NCBI GenBank assembly: GCA_021776565.1
Contig: JAJFFQ010000005.1
Span: 62,001 to 126,000, forward strand
DNA from: Robiginitomaculum sp.
GTDB lineage: Bacteria; Pseudomonadota; Alphaproteobacteria; Caulobacterales; Maricaulaceae
DNA: 64,000 nucleotides
Reading direction: 5' to 3'
Made by a program: the position numbers and the translations under genes. This document shows, in pieces, positions 17,941 to 26,861 of this stretch (positions are counted from its first letter, which is position 1; every line of letters begins with the position of its first letter). The notes beneath the pieces are model-generated. The model was not told where the DNA came from and did not search any database. It was given only the letters and a program-made list of their open reading frames with translations.

Positions 17941-17976
17941 TATCTGTTTATCAGTTATCTAAAAAACAGATATAAT
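17941..17976 (+). promoter_or_regulatory. Divergent promoter with inverted-repeat operator
   Basis: TATCTGTTT at 17941-17949 and AAACAGATA at 17964-17972 form a 9-bp inverted repeat with a 14-bp spacer. A perfect -10 box TATAAT lies at 17971-17976, and TTATCA at 17948-17953 is a suitable -35 with a 17-bp spacer, reading rightwards to the gene at 18007. The operator overlaps both boxes. The neighbouring XRE protein is the obvious candidate regulator. Confidence 0.6.
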
Positions 17977-18006
17977 GACTGAACATTTTGTGAGTATAAT
18001 CTGGCA

Positions 18007-18261
18007 ATGCCTTATTGGTTTATGATTGCGGTTTTTATCGTCCCGGGTTTTATAGTTTTTATGTGGGAGTTTTGGCTTGGCTCTATCAAGCCCGACCTCA
18101 TTCCATCCAGTGAAATCACTGCCAAGGCTGATGCATTAATTTTACAATACGGAACGCACGCCGCAGAAATAGCCTATGGGAAAGAAGAACGGGCCTGGCG
18201 TTACGGTCGGACGTTCGAGCGAGCAAAATGGCGACGTATACGGCATCAAATAATAAATTGA
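18007..18261 (+). CDS. Small membrane-anchored protein, unknown function
   Basis: An 84-residue protein with one strong N-terminal helix (YWFMIAVFIVPGFIVFMWEF) and a basic, helical cytoplasmic tail with several Arg and Trp residues (GKEERAWRYGRTFERAKWRR). It has a good promoter with a TATAAT box and a dyad. It pairs divergently with a small XRE regulator, which suggests a regulator/membrane-effector module. I recognise no family. Confidence 0.6.
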   Translation: MPYWFMIAVFIVPGFIVFMWEFWLGSIKPDLIPSSEITAKADALILQYGTHAAEIAYGKEERAWRYGRTFERAKWRRIRHQIIN

Positions 18262-18270
18262 ATCCAGACT

Positions 18271-18837
18271 CTACCCAGCGCTGGATTTACGCATCCGGCC
18301 ACGCACATACTGAACCAGTAAAACAGCCAGGACTATGGTGATGGCAATGAGCGGCACGATGGTCTTGGCCTTTTCGCCGCCCACTTCGCCCAGTGCATGG
18401 AACAACCCGAATGTCAGCGCCGCATAAACCATACCGGACACCACAACCCAAAGGGTAAAGCGGCCAAAGGGGGCCATGAAAAACCCCGAAGCCAGATAAA
18501 TCGGGATACGGGTGCCGGGGATGAAACGCACCGCCATTAACGTATGACCAAGGCGTTTGAGCACTTTGTTTTTTGCCGATTGTACGCCATTCCATTGCGA
18601 AAAACGCTCTGCCCAATTGTAGGTGCGCGCCGCCCGCCCGGCCCAGTATTTCCATAAATCACTGGCGCTGAGGCCCAAAACAAGCGCGGCAAACAACCAG
18701 AGCGGCGCACCCAGCCCCATGGTCGAGGCCGAAGCCGCACCAATAACGGCGGCGTCCTCCTGAACAAACGGGGCCACAAGCAGACACAGATATATACCCC
18801 ATGGATAGGCGGCCAGTGCCTCGTTTACCATGTCCAT
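18271..18837 (-). CDS. DedA/VTT-family membrane protein
   Basis: A 188-residue polytopic inner-membrane protein. The DedA/VTT core is shown by [18 protein letters not shown] near the start and by the [20 protein letters not shown] region with its conserved arginines and PG. DedA proteins act in lipid carrier and phospholipid flipping and in membrane-potential maintenance. The final residues ([10 protein letters not shown]) form a basic cytoplasmic tail. It is transcribed away from argG. Confidence 0.85.
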   Translation of the reverse strand: MDMVNEALAAYPWGIYLCLLVAPFVQEDAAVIGAASASTMGLGAPLWLFAALVLGLSASDLWKYWAGRAARTYNWAERFSQWNGVQSAKNKVLKRLGHTLMAVRFIPGTRIPIYLASGFFMAPFGRFTLWVVVSGMVYAALTFGLFHALGEVGGEKAKTIVPLIAITIVLAVLLVQYVRGRMRKSSAG

Positions 18838-18979
18838 TTGCTTGTCCTTTTTCTTTGCGCGCAGACTTTATTCCGGCCAGGGCAAGTTTGCCTACAACAC
18901 AGATTGCGCTTTGCCCATTGACTTTCAATGTTATTACGGCATTTCCACACTCAACAACTTTCTAGTCTGGAGCACAGTT

Positions 18980-20206
18980 ATGGCACACGCGCCAAAAAAA
19001 GTCGTCCTTGCCTATTCCGGCGGACTGGATACCTCGATCATCCTGAAATGGCTGCAAAGCGAAATGGGGGCCGAAGTGGTCGCCTTCACCGCCGATCTGG
19101 GTCAGGGCGAAGAACTGGAACCAGCACGCAAAAAAGCGCAAGAGCTGGGTGTCAAGGAAATCTTCGTTGAGGATTTGCGCGAGGAATTTGTCCGCGATTA
19201 TGTGTTCCCCATGTTTCGCGCCAATACGGTTTATGAAGGCCAGTACCTTTTGGGAACCGCCATTGCCCGCCCCCTGATCGCCAAGCGCCAGATCGAGATT
19301 GCTCATGAAACCGGGGCCGATGCAGTTTGCCACGGGGCCACCGGCAAGGGCAATGACCAGGTACGGTTCGAGCTTGCCTATCTGGCGCTGGATCCAGATG
19401 TGCAAATCATCTCGCCCTGGCGACAATGGGAATTTGGATCGCGCACAGATCTTATTGCCTATGCTGAACAACAGGGAATTCCCGTACCCGCAGACAAGCG
19501 CGGGGAAGCACCGTTCTCGGTGGATGCAAACCTGTTGCATACGTCGTCCGAAGGCAAGGCACTGGAAGACCCGGCCATTGAAGCACCTGAATTTGTTTAT
19601 CAACGCAGCGTATCGCCAGAAAATGCCCCGGATAGCCCTGAATATATCGACATCGGTTTTGAGCATGGCGATCCGGTCAGTATAGACGGGATCATGTTAT
19701 CCCCGGCGACTTTGCTGACACGGCTGAACGAGCTTGGCGGCACGCACGGCATTGGCCGTCTTGATCTGCTGGAAAACCGCTTTATTGGCATGAAGTCACG
19801 GGGCATTTATGAAACCCCTGGCGGCTCTATATTGTTGGTGGCTCATCGCGGGATAGAGCAAATCACCCTGGACGGCGGGGCAACGCACCTCAAAGACGAG
19901 TTAATGCCGCGCTATGCGGAGCTGATTTATAATGGCTTCTGGTTCTCGCCAGAGCGCAAAATGCTGCAAGCGGCCATCGATGCCAGCCAGGAGATGGTCA
20001 CCGGCTCAGTGCGCATGAAGCTTTATAAAGGCTCTGCCAGTGTTGTTGGGCGCACCTCGCCCTGCTCGCTCTATTCGCTGGATCATGTCACGTTTGAGGA
20101 TGATGTGGTTTATAACCAGTCCGATGCAGATGGTTTTATCGAACTGAACGCGCTGCGTCTGAAACTCCTGGCCCGCCGTGATAGAGCAAGCGGGAAAAAC
20201 CGTTAA
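18980..20206 (+). CDS. argG: Argininosuccinate synthase
   Basis: A 408-residue enzyme that ligates citrulline and aspartate using ATP in arginine biosynthesis. The P-loop of the N-type ATP pyrophosphatase family is [18 protein letters not shown] near the N-terminus, followed by [28 protein letters not shown] and the C-terminal GSARVV-like [16 protein letters not shown]. The frame is open for 50 codons further upstream, but the ATG beginning [15 protein letters not shown] matches the family start. It stands alone, with no other arg gene adjacent. Confidence 0.96.
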   Translation: MAHAPKKVVLAYSGGLDTSIILKWLQSEMGAEVVAFTADLGQGEELEPARKKAQELGVKEIFVEDLREEFVRDYVFPMFRANTVYEGQYLLGTAIARPLIAKRQIEIAHETGADAVCHGATGKGNDQVRFELAYLALDPDVQIISPWRQWEFGSRTDLIAYAEQQGIPVPADKRGEAPFSVDANLLHTSSEGKALEDPAIEAPEFVYQRSVSPENAPDSPEYIDIGFEHGDPVSIDGIMLSPATLLTRLNELGGTHGIGRLDLLENRFIGMKSRGIYETPGGSILLVAHRGIEQITLDGGATHLKDELMPRYAELIYNGFWFSPERKMLQAAIDASQEMVTGSVRMKLYKGSASVVGRTSPCSLYSLDHVTFEDDVVYNQSDADGFIELNALRLKLLARRDRASGKNR

Positions 20207-21708
20207 TCCTCAAACAAATCTGGCTGCTCATCCAAGGTTTCTTGCTCAATTTTTTCAGCTTCTGTAACAAGTATATTTTTCCCCACCGTATAACAGTATT
20301 CAGCAGAAGGTATGAACTCCACGTTTGTTCCCATAACCCGGCGAATACCCCGTTTGGTTTTTGTTGTAACCCCAGCTATCTCCCGCATTTGTAGATTGCT
20401 GCGCATGAAAACTGAAAGCGATTTTAGTTTGTTTGGATTGTCAAAGTATCGGTCAGACCATTTGACCTCCAGGCACCAGCTTGGACGCCGTAATTGCCGA
20501 TCAAGATACACAATATCAACTTCGCCATCTTCACTTTTGTCCCAACGGGCATACCGTAATTGAGCAAAATCACCTGAATGGAACCATTGGCAAAAAATAG
20601 CTGTTTCGACCAACGCGCCCATTGCCGGATCGGTTTCGTCGACAGGCCCAAACAAAGCCGCGCGCATGGAAGGACTGGTCAGGTAAACTTTGAATGTTAC
20701 AGCCCTTTTGAATTTTCTGGCGTTCTGGTCAATGCGCTCCACTCGCTTAATCAGGAACGCGGCCTCAAGATATTCAAGGTAACGTTTTAATGTGTTTTTT
20801 GATATACTGGCATTCTGGGAAAGGCTGTCCAAGGACACTTTCTGACCGGTGTTATAGGCCAGTGTTGTGAACAGTGCATTCAGTTCTGCCACATCGCCAA
20901 CACCATAAAGTGATGGTAAATCCCTAAGTAGCACCTTTTCAATAATGTCGGCACACAACCGCTTTGCCAGACTGTCTACATTTTCATCAGAAAGAGCAAT
21001 TTCCGGGTAGCCGCCTAAATTGATATAATTTACAAAATTCCGGTTCAGGGCGTAAATGTCTTTTGCACTATATGTTGTTTTATTAAACCCAAATACAGGC
21101 ATTTCTATAATCGATTCATCTTCCAAGCCTTTGAGATTTAGGTATTCTGAAAAGGTGAGTGGAGGCAGTATAAAATCAGTGAACCGGCCAGCACCGGATT
21201 CTGCACTTTTCATTTTCAAGGCAGCTGCCGCAGAACCACTGACAATAAACTGGATAGACGGATAACTATCAACCAGGCTTTTCAAATGTATTTCCCAGTC
21301 TTTGACATACTGGATTTCGTCAAAACAAACGAATGGGTTTGTGTCCCTGTCTCCAATCATATGCTTTAGGTAAATCTTCATCGCCTGTTCCGGTGACAGG
21401 CGGCTGTAAACAGGTGTGTCCATGCTGATATAGAGAATATCTTCCGGTGATTTTCCATCACTAATCAAATCAGTGATTAGCTGGTGAATGAGTACGGTTT
21501 TTCCAACCCGTCGTGGCCCCATCAAAACCACGGCACGGCGAAACGCCGTTTGCATGGCTTCTTCAGCAAAACTATCAAAATATGCGCGTTTTTTGAATTT
21601 TGAAACCGTGGCCACCTGGCCAGTTTTCCACCAAGGATTATCTACCCGCATACGGTCAAGTATGTCATCTTCTGATATTTTCAGCACTTTATCACCATTT
21701 AAGGTCAA
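20203..21708 (-). CDS. AAA ATPase with DUF4143 domain
   Basis: A 501-residue protein of the AAA_14/DUF4143 type. Walker A is [17 protein letters not shown], Walker B is [10 protein letters not shown], and the arginine/sensor region follows in [13 protein letters not shown]. The middle holds a winged-helix segment ([20 protein letters not shown]). The C-terminus has a restriction-endonuclease-like fold pattern ([20 protein letters not shown], then EVKW) with the D...ExK arrangement of PD-(D/E)XK nucleases. These proteins are common accessory genes in bacteria and archaea, with unproven roles. It overlaps the argG stop by four bases in convergent orientation. Confidence 0.85.
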   Translation of the reverse strand: MTLNGDKVLKISEDDILDRMRVDNPWWKTGQVATVSKFKKRAYFDSFAEEAMQTAFRRAVVLMGPRRVGKTVLIHQLITDLISDGKSPEDILYISMDTPVYSRLSPEQAMKIYLKHMIGDRDTNPFVCFDEIQYVKDWEIHLKSLVDSYPSIQFIVSGSAAAALKMKSAESGAGRFTDFILPPLTFSEYLNLKGLEDESIIEMPVFGFNKTTYSAKDIYALNRNFVNYINLGGYPEIALSDENVDSLAKRLCADIIEKVLLRDLPSLYGVGDVAELNALFTTLAYNTGQKVSLDSLSQNASISKNTLKRYLEYLEAAFLIKRVERIDQNARKFKRAVTFKVYLTSPSMRAALFGPVDETDPAMGALVETAIFCQWFHSGDFAQLRYARWDKSEDGEVDIVYLDRQLRRPSWCLEVKWSDRYFDNPNKLKSLSVFMRSNLQMREIAGVTTKTKRGIRRVMGTNVEFIPSAEYCYTVGKNILVTEAEKIEQETLDEQPDLFED

Positions 21709-21768
21709 CTAACTGATCTTATTTTATTAAGATGCGAACTAACGTCAGTGTACTGACTTTATTAGCAA

Positions 21769-22110
21769 TCAACCCGCATCCCCAGGCTCACACTGGGCTT
21801 TGGCCTTATCCTGCAAGGCCTCGGCCTTCATCGCCATTTTGAAAATTTCGCCAGGCGTTAACCCCATTGTGGTCAGGGCTTTAAGGGCTGATTCCATAGA
21901 CCCGCGATGGGCAGGGTCGGTCAGTACCGTCAGGGCAGAAAGTTCTTTTGCGCTGGTGTTATCGGCAACAAAGCCCGCATAACACTCGCACATCGTCGCC
22001 GGTTCACCTTCGGCTATGCAAGTATTTGCCAGCGTGCGCGCATCGGTCACAAGAACAGGTGTGGATAAAGACGCACCACTAAACATTGTAATTAAAACAA
22101 GGGTTAACAT
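21769..22110 (-). CDS. Small exported protein, unknown function
   Basis: Starting at MLTLVLITMFSGASLSTPVL gives 113 residues with a short signal peptide; the frame is open further up but codes basic sequence that does not fit. The mature part is acidic with four cysteines (ANTCIAEGEPATMCECYAGF and AKAQCEPG), plausibly two disulfides. It is followed by helices rich in Ala, Leu and Lys. It is likely periplasmic. Divergent from the lipoprotein gene at 22271. No family recognised. Confidence 0.6.
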   Translation of the reverse strand: MLTLVLITMFSGASLSTPVLVTDARTLANTCIAEGEPATMCECYAGFVADNTSAKELSALTVLTDPAHRGSMESALKALTTMGLTPGEIFKMAMKAEALQDKAKAQCEPGDAG

Positions 22111-22270
22111 TATACATTTTTCCCAAAAAACCGAAATACAACCCACCCTATAGCGCAAATAAAGCGTTCTGAACATGAATGATGGATGAACAAATGATGA
22201 GCGCCCTCGACGAAACCAGTTCAAGCGCCCATATTACAGGCGTTCTTTACCACACCCATGGAGAAGACTG

Positions 22271-22837
22271 ATGCGCACATTATCCTTACTCACACTGGCC
22301 ACTGCCGGGTTAATCCTGACCGCATGTGCCACTGCCACCCCCTATCAGGCCGCCGAAGATTCTTATAGCGGCTATAGCGAGCAACGTATTGAAAGCAATC
22401 GCTATCGCGTTTCCTTTTCAGGAAACTCGATCACCGATCTCGACACGGTCGAAAACTATTTGCTCTATCGCGCTGCTGAACTGACAAGGCAGAGCGGGTT
22501 TGACCATTTCATCATTGCTGATCGTAATACCGAGAAAAAAGAACGGTTGAGGAATTCCAGAGGGTTTGCGTCTCGCTATGGAACTTCACGATTTGGCTAT
22601 CGTGGTCATTATGGATTTGGCTGGAGTTATTTCAGCCCTCATTTTGGTTATGCTTATGGCTATGATCCATTTTTTGACGGATATGATATTCGCCAGATTA
22701 CCCGTTATACAGCCACCGCAGAAATTGCCATGTACCGCGGTGCTAAACCAGCCAACCATGAGAAGGCCTATCAGGCTGCCGAGGTTCTAAAAGAACTTGG
22801 CGCGAAAATTGTTCGCCCTGAAGATATTGCCAACTAA
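22271..22837 (+). CDS. CC0125/CC1285-family lipoprotein
   Basis: A 188-residue lipoprotein. The signal peptide ends in the lipobox LTAC (cysteine about residue 19). The conserved mature start is TPYQAAEDSYSGYSEQRIES, followed by NRYRVSFSGN and VENYLLYRAAELTRQSGFDH, the core of the family first named from Caulobacter genes. A Gly/Tyr/Phe-rich stretch occupies about 105-140. It is likely outer-membrane anchored. Function is unknown; family members are widespread in alphaproteobacteria. Confidence 0.88.
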   Translation: MRTLSLLTLATAGLILTACATATPYQAAEDSYSGYSEQRIESNRYRVSFSGNSITDLDTVENYLLYRAAELTRQSGFDHFIIADRNTEKKERLRNSRGFASRYGTSRFGYRGHYGFGWSYFSPHFGYAYGYDPFFDGYDIRQITRYTATAEIAMYRGAKPANHEKAYQAAEVLKELGAKIVRPEDIAN

Positions 22838-22898
22838 AGATCAAGCCGTGACTCTGAGGTGCGCTTGGGAGGGTGAGCAGGAATAAGGAGAAGGCGAT

Positions 22899-22926
22899 CC
22901 TCCGGCCTACGCCGGTATGACGAGGA
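22899..22926. repeat. Short dispersed hairpin (CCGGC...GCCGGTATGACG)
   Basis: CTCCGGCCTACGCCGGTATG and a few following bases form a small stem-loop. The same unit recurs at 32444-32466 and, in degenerate form, near 53504. It is a common intergenic repeat with no coding content. Confidence 0.6.
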
Positions 22927-22955
22927 TGATGGTTATCCCCGGTTTTTCCTCTTTT

Positions 22956-23047
22956 GTGTCATCCCGCAATAGCTTTAGTTTTATCCAGGAACCATTGTGC
23001 AACTCAAATTCACTATAGGCCCCGGGTCTGACGCCCAGGGTGACATG
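22956..23047. repeat. Dispersed repeat family B, copy 1 (degenerate)
   Basis: Begins GTGTCATCCCG and ends CAGGGTGACAT, an imperfect terminal inverted repeat, with ATCCAGGAACCATTGTGCA inside. It is the most diverged of four copies in the window. Confidence 0.65.
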
Positions 23048-23073
23048 AATGGTTAGTTTTCTGACCCCCTAAT

Positions 23074-23173
23074 CTGTCATCCCGGAAAAACGTCAGTTTT
23101 ATCCGGGAACCATAGTGAAGATACCATGCTCCATAAACCCCTGATAACTCTATTGGATTTCAGGGGAACACAG
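23074..23173. repeat. Dispersed repeat family B, copy 2
   Basis: Begins CTGTCATCCCGGAAAAACG and contains TTTTATCCGGGAACCATAGT, ending in CAGGGGAACACAG. It is about 100 bp long and sits 25 bp from copy 1 in the same orientation, upstream of the predicted Fur site. Confidence 0.7.
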
Positions 23174-23228
23174 TTGCAATGTGAAACACACGTATACATC
23201 CCTTTTTCTCTCCTGTTTTACCGCGCTG

Positions 23229-23295
23229 CAATTGCGAATAATTCTTAGTTGCATCTGTATAGTGACTAATATAGTAATGCAACGCATTCGCAATT
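23229..23295 (+). promoter_or_regulatory. Probable Fur-type iron box upstream of the porin gene
   Basis: AATTGCGAATAATTCTTAGT continuing into TGCA (23230-23253) resembles proteobacterial Fur boxes built on GAATNATTC with flanking AATTGC. The arm AATTGCGAAT is repeated in inverted form at 23286-23295 (ATTCGCAATT). The site lies about 155 bp before the porin gene. Iron control is inferred from the motif and from the redox genes it precedes. Confidence 0.5.
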
Positions 23296-23405
23296 AAGCG
23301 ATCTGCCAACGTATTTGAAAAGCGCCCAACCCGGGGGCTTAGTCATGGATGTGTCATAGTTCTATTTGAGTGTGGCACCCGTTTTCATGACCCAGTGGAC
23401 ATAAA

Positions 23406-24686
23406 ATGATGACATTGTTTAGAAAAACCCTGCTCGGTACGGCGGCAACCAGCCTGGTTTTGTTGGCCATGCCAGCCTCGGCCCAGCAGGAAACCCCCAG
23501 CATGGACGAAATGTGGCGCACCATTCAGGCGCAACAGGCGATGATTAACCGGTTACAGGAAAAACTGAACGAGACAAAAGCGCAAACCACGCAAACCAAA
23601 GCCGTGATTGAGCAAACCAGACAAAGCGTAGAGGCTGTGGCGCTGGCTGTTGAATCCGGCACAGCAAATACAGGCATGGGTTGGGCCAACAAAACCAGCA
23701 TTGGCGGTTATGGCGAGCTGCATTATGAAGGCGGTGCAAAGGATCAGCTTGATTTTCACCGCTTCGTGCTGTTTGTCGGCCATGAATTTAATGACAGCAT
23801 CCGGTTTTTCTCTGAAATTGAACTGGAACATGCCATTGCCGGCGAAGGTAAGGTTGGCGAAGTAGAGCTTGAACAAGCCTATATCGAAGCCGACCTGGGG
23901 GAGAGCACGCAAGTTTATGGCGGCGTACACCTGATCCCGGTTGGCCTGATTAACGAAACCCACGAACCACCAAGCTTTTACGGTGTCGAGCGCAATGCGG
24001 TTGAGAAAGATATTATTCCGGCCACCTGGTGGGAAGGTGGTATTGGCGTTCACGGTAATGTGGGAACAAGCGGGTTTTCCTATGACGCTGTGATTTCCTC
24101 CGGGCTGGAGTTAAATGCCGGTAATGGTTTCAAGGTGCGCTCTGGCCGACAAAAAGTTGGCAAGGCCAATTTCAAAGATCAGGCCTTTACCGGTCGCATT
24201 GCCTATAGTGGTATCCCAGGCATAAAGCTGGCCAGTTCAATTTATTACCAGAATGACGTTACCCAAAGTGATGGAGATGCCATCACCGGAAAAAGTGTCA
24301 GCGCACTTTTGTGGACTGCCAATATAGATGCAAAGTGGAATGGCTTTGGCTTGCGCGCGCTTTATGCGGACTGGTCACTGTCAGGTGCCGAAGTTGACCT
24401 GACCGGGCGCAATGAACAGGCTGGCTTTTATGTTGAGCCTTCCTACAGGTTCGATGTGCCTATGGGTACATTTGACGAGGCGCAACTGGGTGTGTTTTAC
24501 CGTTATGCTGACTGGGATAACAATAAAGGCCTGAATAATAATACTGGCCGGATGCGCCACGTGTTCGGAGCCAATTTCTGGCCAATTCCTGATGTCGTTC
24601 TAAAAATGGATTATATCATCGAAGATCGGGAAAATGAAATTAAAGATCGCAAATCCCTGAACCTGGGGATTGGCTATCAATTCTAA
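23406..24686 (+). CDS. Outer-membrane porin with N-terminal coiled coil
   Basis: A 426-residue protein. A signal peptide (cleavage near PASAQQ) is followed by a heptad-rich segment of about 50 residues (MINRLQEKLNETKAQTTQTK), as in trimeric OprP/OprO-like or TonB-era porins. The remainder is a beta barrel with alternating aromatic strands, GGYGELHYEGG, FVGHEFNDSIRFFSEIELEH and a C-terminal Phe (NLGIGYQF) as recognised by the BAM complex. It is the first gene of a likely operon with the FMN-binding and PepSY-like genes, behind a Fur-like site. Its substrate is unknown; iron chelate uptake is a guess from context. Confidence 0.8.
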   Translation: MMTLFRKTLLGTAATSLVLLAMPASAQQETPSMDEMWRTIQAQQAMINRLQEKLNETKAQTTQTKAVIEQTRQSVEAVALAVESGTANTGMGWANKTSIGGYGELHYEGGAKDQLDFHRFVLFVGHEFNDSIRFFSEIELEHAIAGEGKVGEVELEQAYIEADLGESTQVYGGVHLIPVGLINETHEPPSFYGVERNAVEKDIIPATWWEGGIGVHGNVGTSGFSYDAVISSGLELNAGNGFKVRSGRQKVGKANFKDQAFTGRIAYSGIPGIKLASSIYYQNDVTQSDGDAITGKSVSALLWTANIDAKWNGFGLRALYADWSLSGAEVDLTGRNEQAGFYVEPSYRFDVPMGTFDEAQLGVFYRYADWDNNKGLNNNTGRMRHVFGANFWPIPDVVLKMDYIIEDRENEIKDRKSLNLGIGYQF

Positions 24687-24704
24687 ACCTCTTACACGGT
24701 GCCT

Positions 24705-25244
24705 ATGAAAATGATGTGCATCACAAGCCTGAAACGCATAGCCCTGATCGGGCTGTACGTTTTGGTCTGTCTGACCCCCTCAACCTACGCCGAAGAACCC
24801 TCGGAGCAGACGCAATTTCTTCGCTCTGTTTTTGCATATGATGTACCAGACGCAAAAACACTATGGCTGAATAAGAACATCAAACAAGACATCAAAAAAA
24901 TCCTGCGTCATGATTACGCTGGCCTGCGCATCCGTTACTGGCAAGAGGGGCCACGAACGCTTTGGGTGCTAAATGAAATTGGTAAATACAAACCCATCAC
25001 CGTGGGTGTCGTCATCAATGAGAGTGCCATTGAACAACTGAATGTTTTGACTTATCGGGAAAGCCATGGCTGGGAGGTTAAACACGATTTCTTCACCAAA
25101 CAGTTTATCGGGGCCAGATTGCCCAAGCTGAATAAACTCGATCGCCAAATCGATGGCATATCAGGGGCCACGCTTTCCGTGCGGGCCTTGAAAAAACTGG
25201 CGCGACTGGCACTTTATCTTGATAAATCTGTAACGACACAATGA
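24705..25244 (+). CDS. Exported FMN-binding-domain protein (flavinylation target)
   Basis: A protein of about 179 residues with a signal peptide (IALIGLYVLVCLTPSTYAEE). The C-terminal half is an FMN_bind domain: ITVGVVINESAIEQLNVLTY, then GISGATLS in the context DGISGATLSVRAL. The pattern DGxSGATxS is the ApbE recognition motif, and the threonine (about residue 156) is the expected site of covalent FMN attachment by phosphoester bond. A GTG two codons earlier is an alternative start. It lies 18 bp after the porin gene, and its stop overlaps the start of the PepSY-like gene, so the three genes form an operon. The protein would be periplasmic. Confidence 0.85.
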   Translation: MKMMCITSLKRIALIGLYVLVCLTPSTYAEEPSEQTQFLRSVFAYDVPDAKTLWLNKNIKQDIKKILRHDYAGLRIRYWQEGPRTLWVLNEIGKYKPITVGVVINESAIEQLNVLTYRESHGWEVKHDFFTKQFIGARLPKLNKLDRQIDGISGATLSVRALKKLARLALYLDKSVTTQ

Positions 25245-25873
25245 AACGTAAACTATCCAATATATTCAAGCGATGGCACAGACGGCTGGGCATTGTTTCA
25301 GCGTTTTTCGTCATGGTGCTGGCCGTCACCGGATTATTATTATTGTTTTCTGGCCCAATGGATCTTGACCGACAGGTCTGGAATGGCGTGTGGATTTCCA
25401 AAGCCTATAATCAGGCACCAAAAACTGAACCCGTTGGTATTTTGCTGGGTTCTGGGGACTGGTTGGTGATGGTTGATGGCCTGGTCTATATCGGCGATCA
25501 GAATCCGATCACACTGGCACCCCCATTGGTCATGGCCAAAAAAGAGGAACGGTTTGTCTACGCTGCCAATAATGAGGAAACGATCGTAACATTACTGGAT
25601 GGCACCCTGGTTGAGCGTATTGAGGGCGTTGCGTTTACCGGCACACACCCAACTCCTCTTCCGGAGGCAATAATAAATAAAATTATCAAGCGATATTCGG
25701 GGCGCGGCATGCCTGTATCTCGCGTCTTGCTTGATATTCATACCGGGCGGTTTTTTGGTGCCGTGGGCACATGGTTGATGGCGCTGGCCAGTATTTTTCT
25801 TGTTCTGCTGTCTTTAAGCGGGTTATATATGTGGATCAGAAAACCAAACGGCAAGAAATCTAGAACCGGATAA
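25241..25873 (+). CDS. PepSY-associated two-helix membrane protein, putative electron carrier
   Basis: A 210-residue inner-membrane protein. TM1 is preceded by a conserved WHRRLG motif (residues about 12-17) and the last helix by DIHTGRFFG. Between them lies a periplasmic domain of about 130 residues. This layout matches PepSY_TM proteins, whose paired membrane-border histidines are thought to bind heme and carry electrons across the inner membrane. A four-base overlap with the FMN-binding gene shows coupling. The C-terminal tail is short and basic. The 3' end overlaps apbE by 14 bp in convergent orientation. Heme binding is inferred from the histidines. Confidence 0.75.
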   Translation: MKRKLSNIFKRWHRRLGIVSAFFVMVLAVTGLLLLFSGPMDLDRQVWNGVWISKAYNQAPKTEPVGILLGSGDWLVMVDGLVYIGDQNPITLAPPLVMAKKEERFVYAANNEETIVTLLDGTLVERIEGVAFTGTHPTPLPEAIINKIIKRYSGRGMPVSRVLLDIHTGRFFGAVGTWLMALASIFLVLLSLSGLYMWIRKPNGKKSRTG

Positions 25874-26822
25874 CGCGCCCGTCCACTTGAACAAGAACAA
25901 CCTCAATCACGTCTGACTTTTTCGCTGTAATTCGTATGCTTTCTTCATCCATCATCGTGAAAGCTGTGGCCAGGCCATCGGCCATTGTGGCTGATCTGTG
26001 CACCACACTGGCCGATGTAAATTGCGCACCGGTTCTGACATCTGCTGGATTGAAAATATGAGACAAATCATTGCCCAGATAACCACCGTTGGCTGATGAT
26101 GTTGCCAAACCCGCACTTTGCAGGGTCACGCTGCCCACAATATCCAGCACATTGTCAGGATCCTGAACATCAATGATAAAAGGTGTTTTCCCAACAGCCT
26201 GAAATTCACCAATATTGACCAGAGCACCAATGCCTTGCCACTGATAAAGTGCTTTTGCAACTTGCTCGCTAATATAGCCCTGGGCGATGCCATTCAGGGT
26301 AATGGCCATGCCCCGTTCCTCAAACCAGATGCGCGGGCCAGCATTGTGAATTTTTGTGTAGTCCACCAGTTCGTGTGCCGCTGCCCACATTTTCCGGGTT
26401 TTTTCTGTGTCTTCACTTCCCGATGGCAATGTTTTGGCGACATCCCAAAGAACCTGCACGCTAATATCAAAAACACCATCGGTCAGTATGGAAATACCCT
26501 TGGCCATAGTGACTAGCTCTCGCAGTTCAGGCGAAGCATTATCCAGATGCCCCTCCCGGTTAAGTATGGAAATCTCTGACCCCGGTTTGTAAAGCGAAAA
26601 GAGGTTATCCAGACGTTCAATGGTTTGTTGTGCCTGGATAAACGCCTTGTCTGCATCCTGCGCGTTCAAGCCATGCAGTTTGATAAACCCGGGCGCACCC
26701 AGAGCTTCGCCTTCCCAGACATGCAACGTGTTGGCGCTATGAGTGCAACCAGTGTGAGAAAACAGGCTTGCCAGCGCAAGCCCGCCGCCACCCAGATAAA
26801 GCGCATGTCTTCGTGTCGTCAC
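25860..26822 (-). CDS. apbE: FAD:protein FMN transferase
   Basis: A 320-residue ApbE family enzyme, which moves FMN from FAD to a Thr or Ser in target proteins. The N-terminus has a twin-arginine motif (TTRRHALYLG) and a lipobox ending in HTGC, so it is probably a Tat-exported lipoprotein acting in the periplasm. Visible family motifs are ITLNGIAQGYISEQV, LVNIGEFQAV, AGLATSSANGGYL, HIFNPADVRTG and ATMADGLATAFTMM. The metal and FAD site is recognisable, though NIGEF replaces the usual NaGGn. It faces the operon carrying its likely substrate, the FMN-binding protein, and overlaps its last gene by 14 bp. Confidence 0.9.
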   Translation of the reverse strand: MTTRRHALYLGGGGLALASLFSHTGCTHSANTLHVWEGEALGAPGFIKLHGLNAQDADKAFIQAQQTIERLDNLFSLYKPGSEISILNREGHLDNASPELRELVTMAKGISILTDGVFDISVQVLWDVAKTLPSGSEDTEKTRKMWAAAHELVDYTKIHNAGPRIWFEERGMAITLNGIAQGYISEQVAKALYQWQGIGALVNIGEFQAVGKTPFIIDVQDPDNVLDIVGSVTLQSAGLATSSANGGYLGNDLSHIFNPADVRTGAQFTSASVVHRSATMADGLATAFTMMDEESIRITAKKSDVIEVVLVQVDGRVIRF

Positions 26823-26861
26823 TGTACAATCTTCCCAATTGATCTTTAGGACAGAGTGATT

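Noticed and set aside
18830-18979. Extended start for argG
   Set aside because: The 50 extra codons do not resemble argininosuccinate synthase; the ATG at 18980 gives the family N-terminus.
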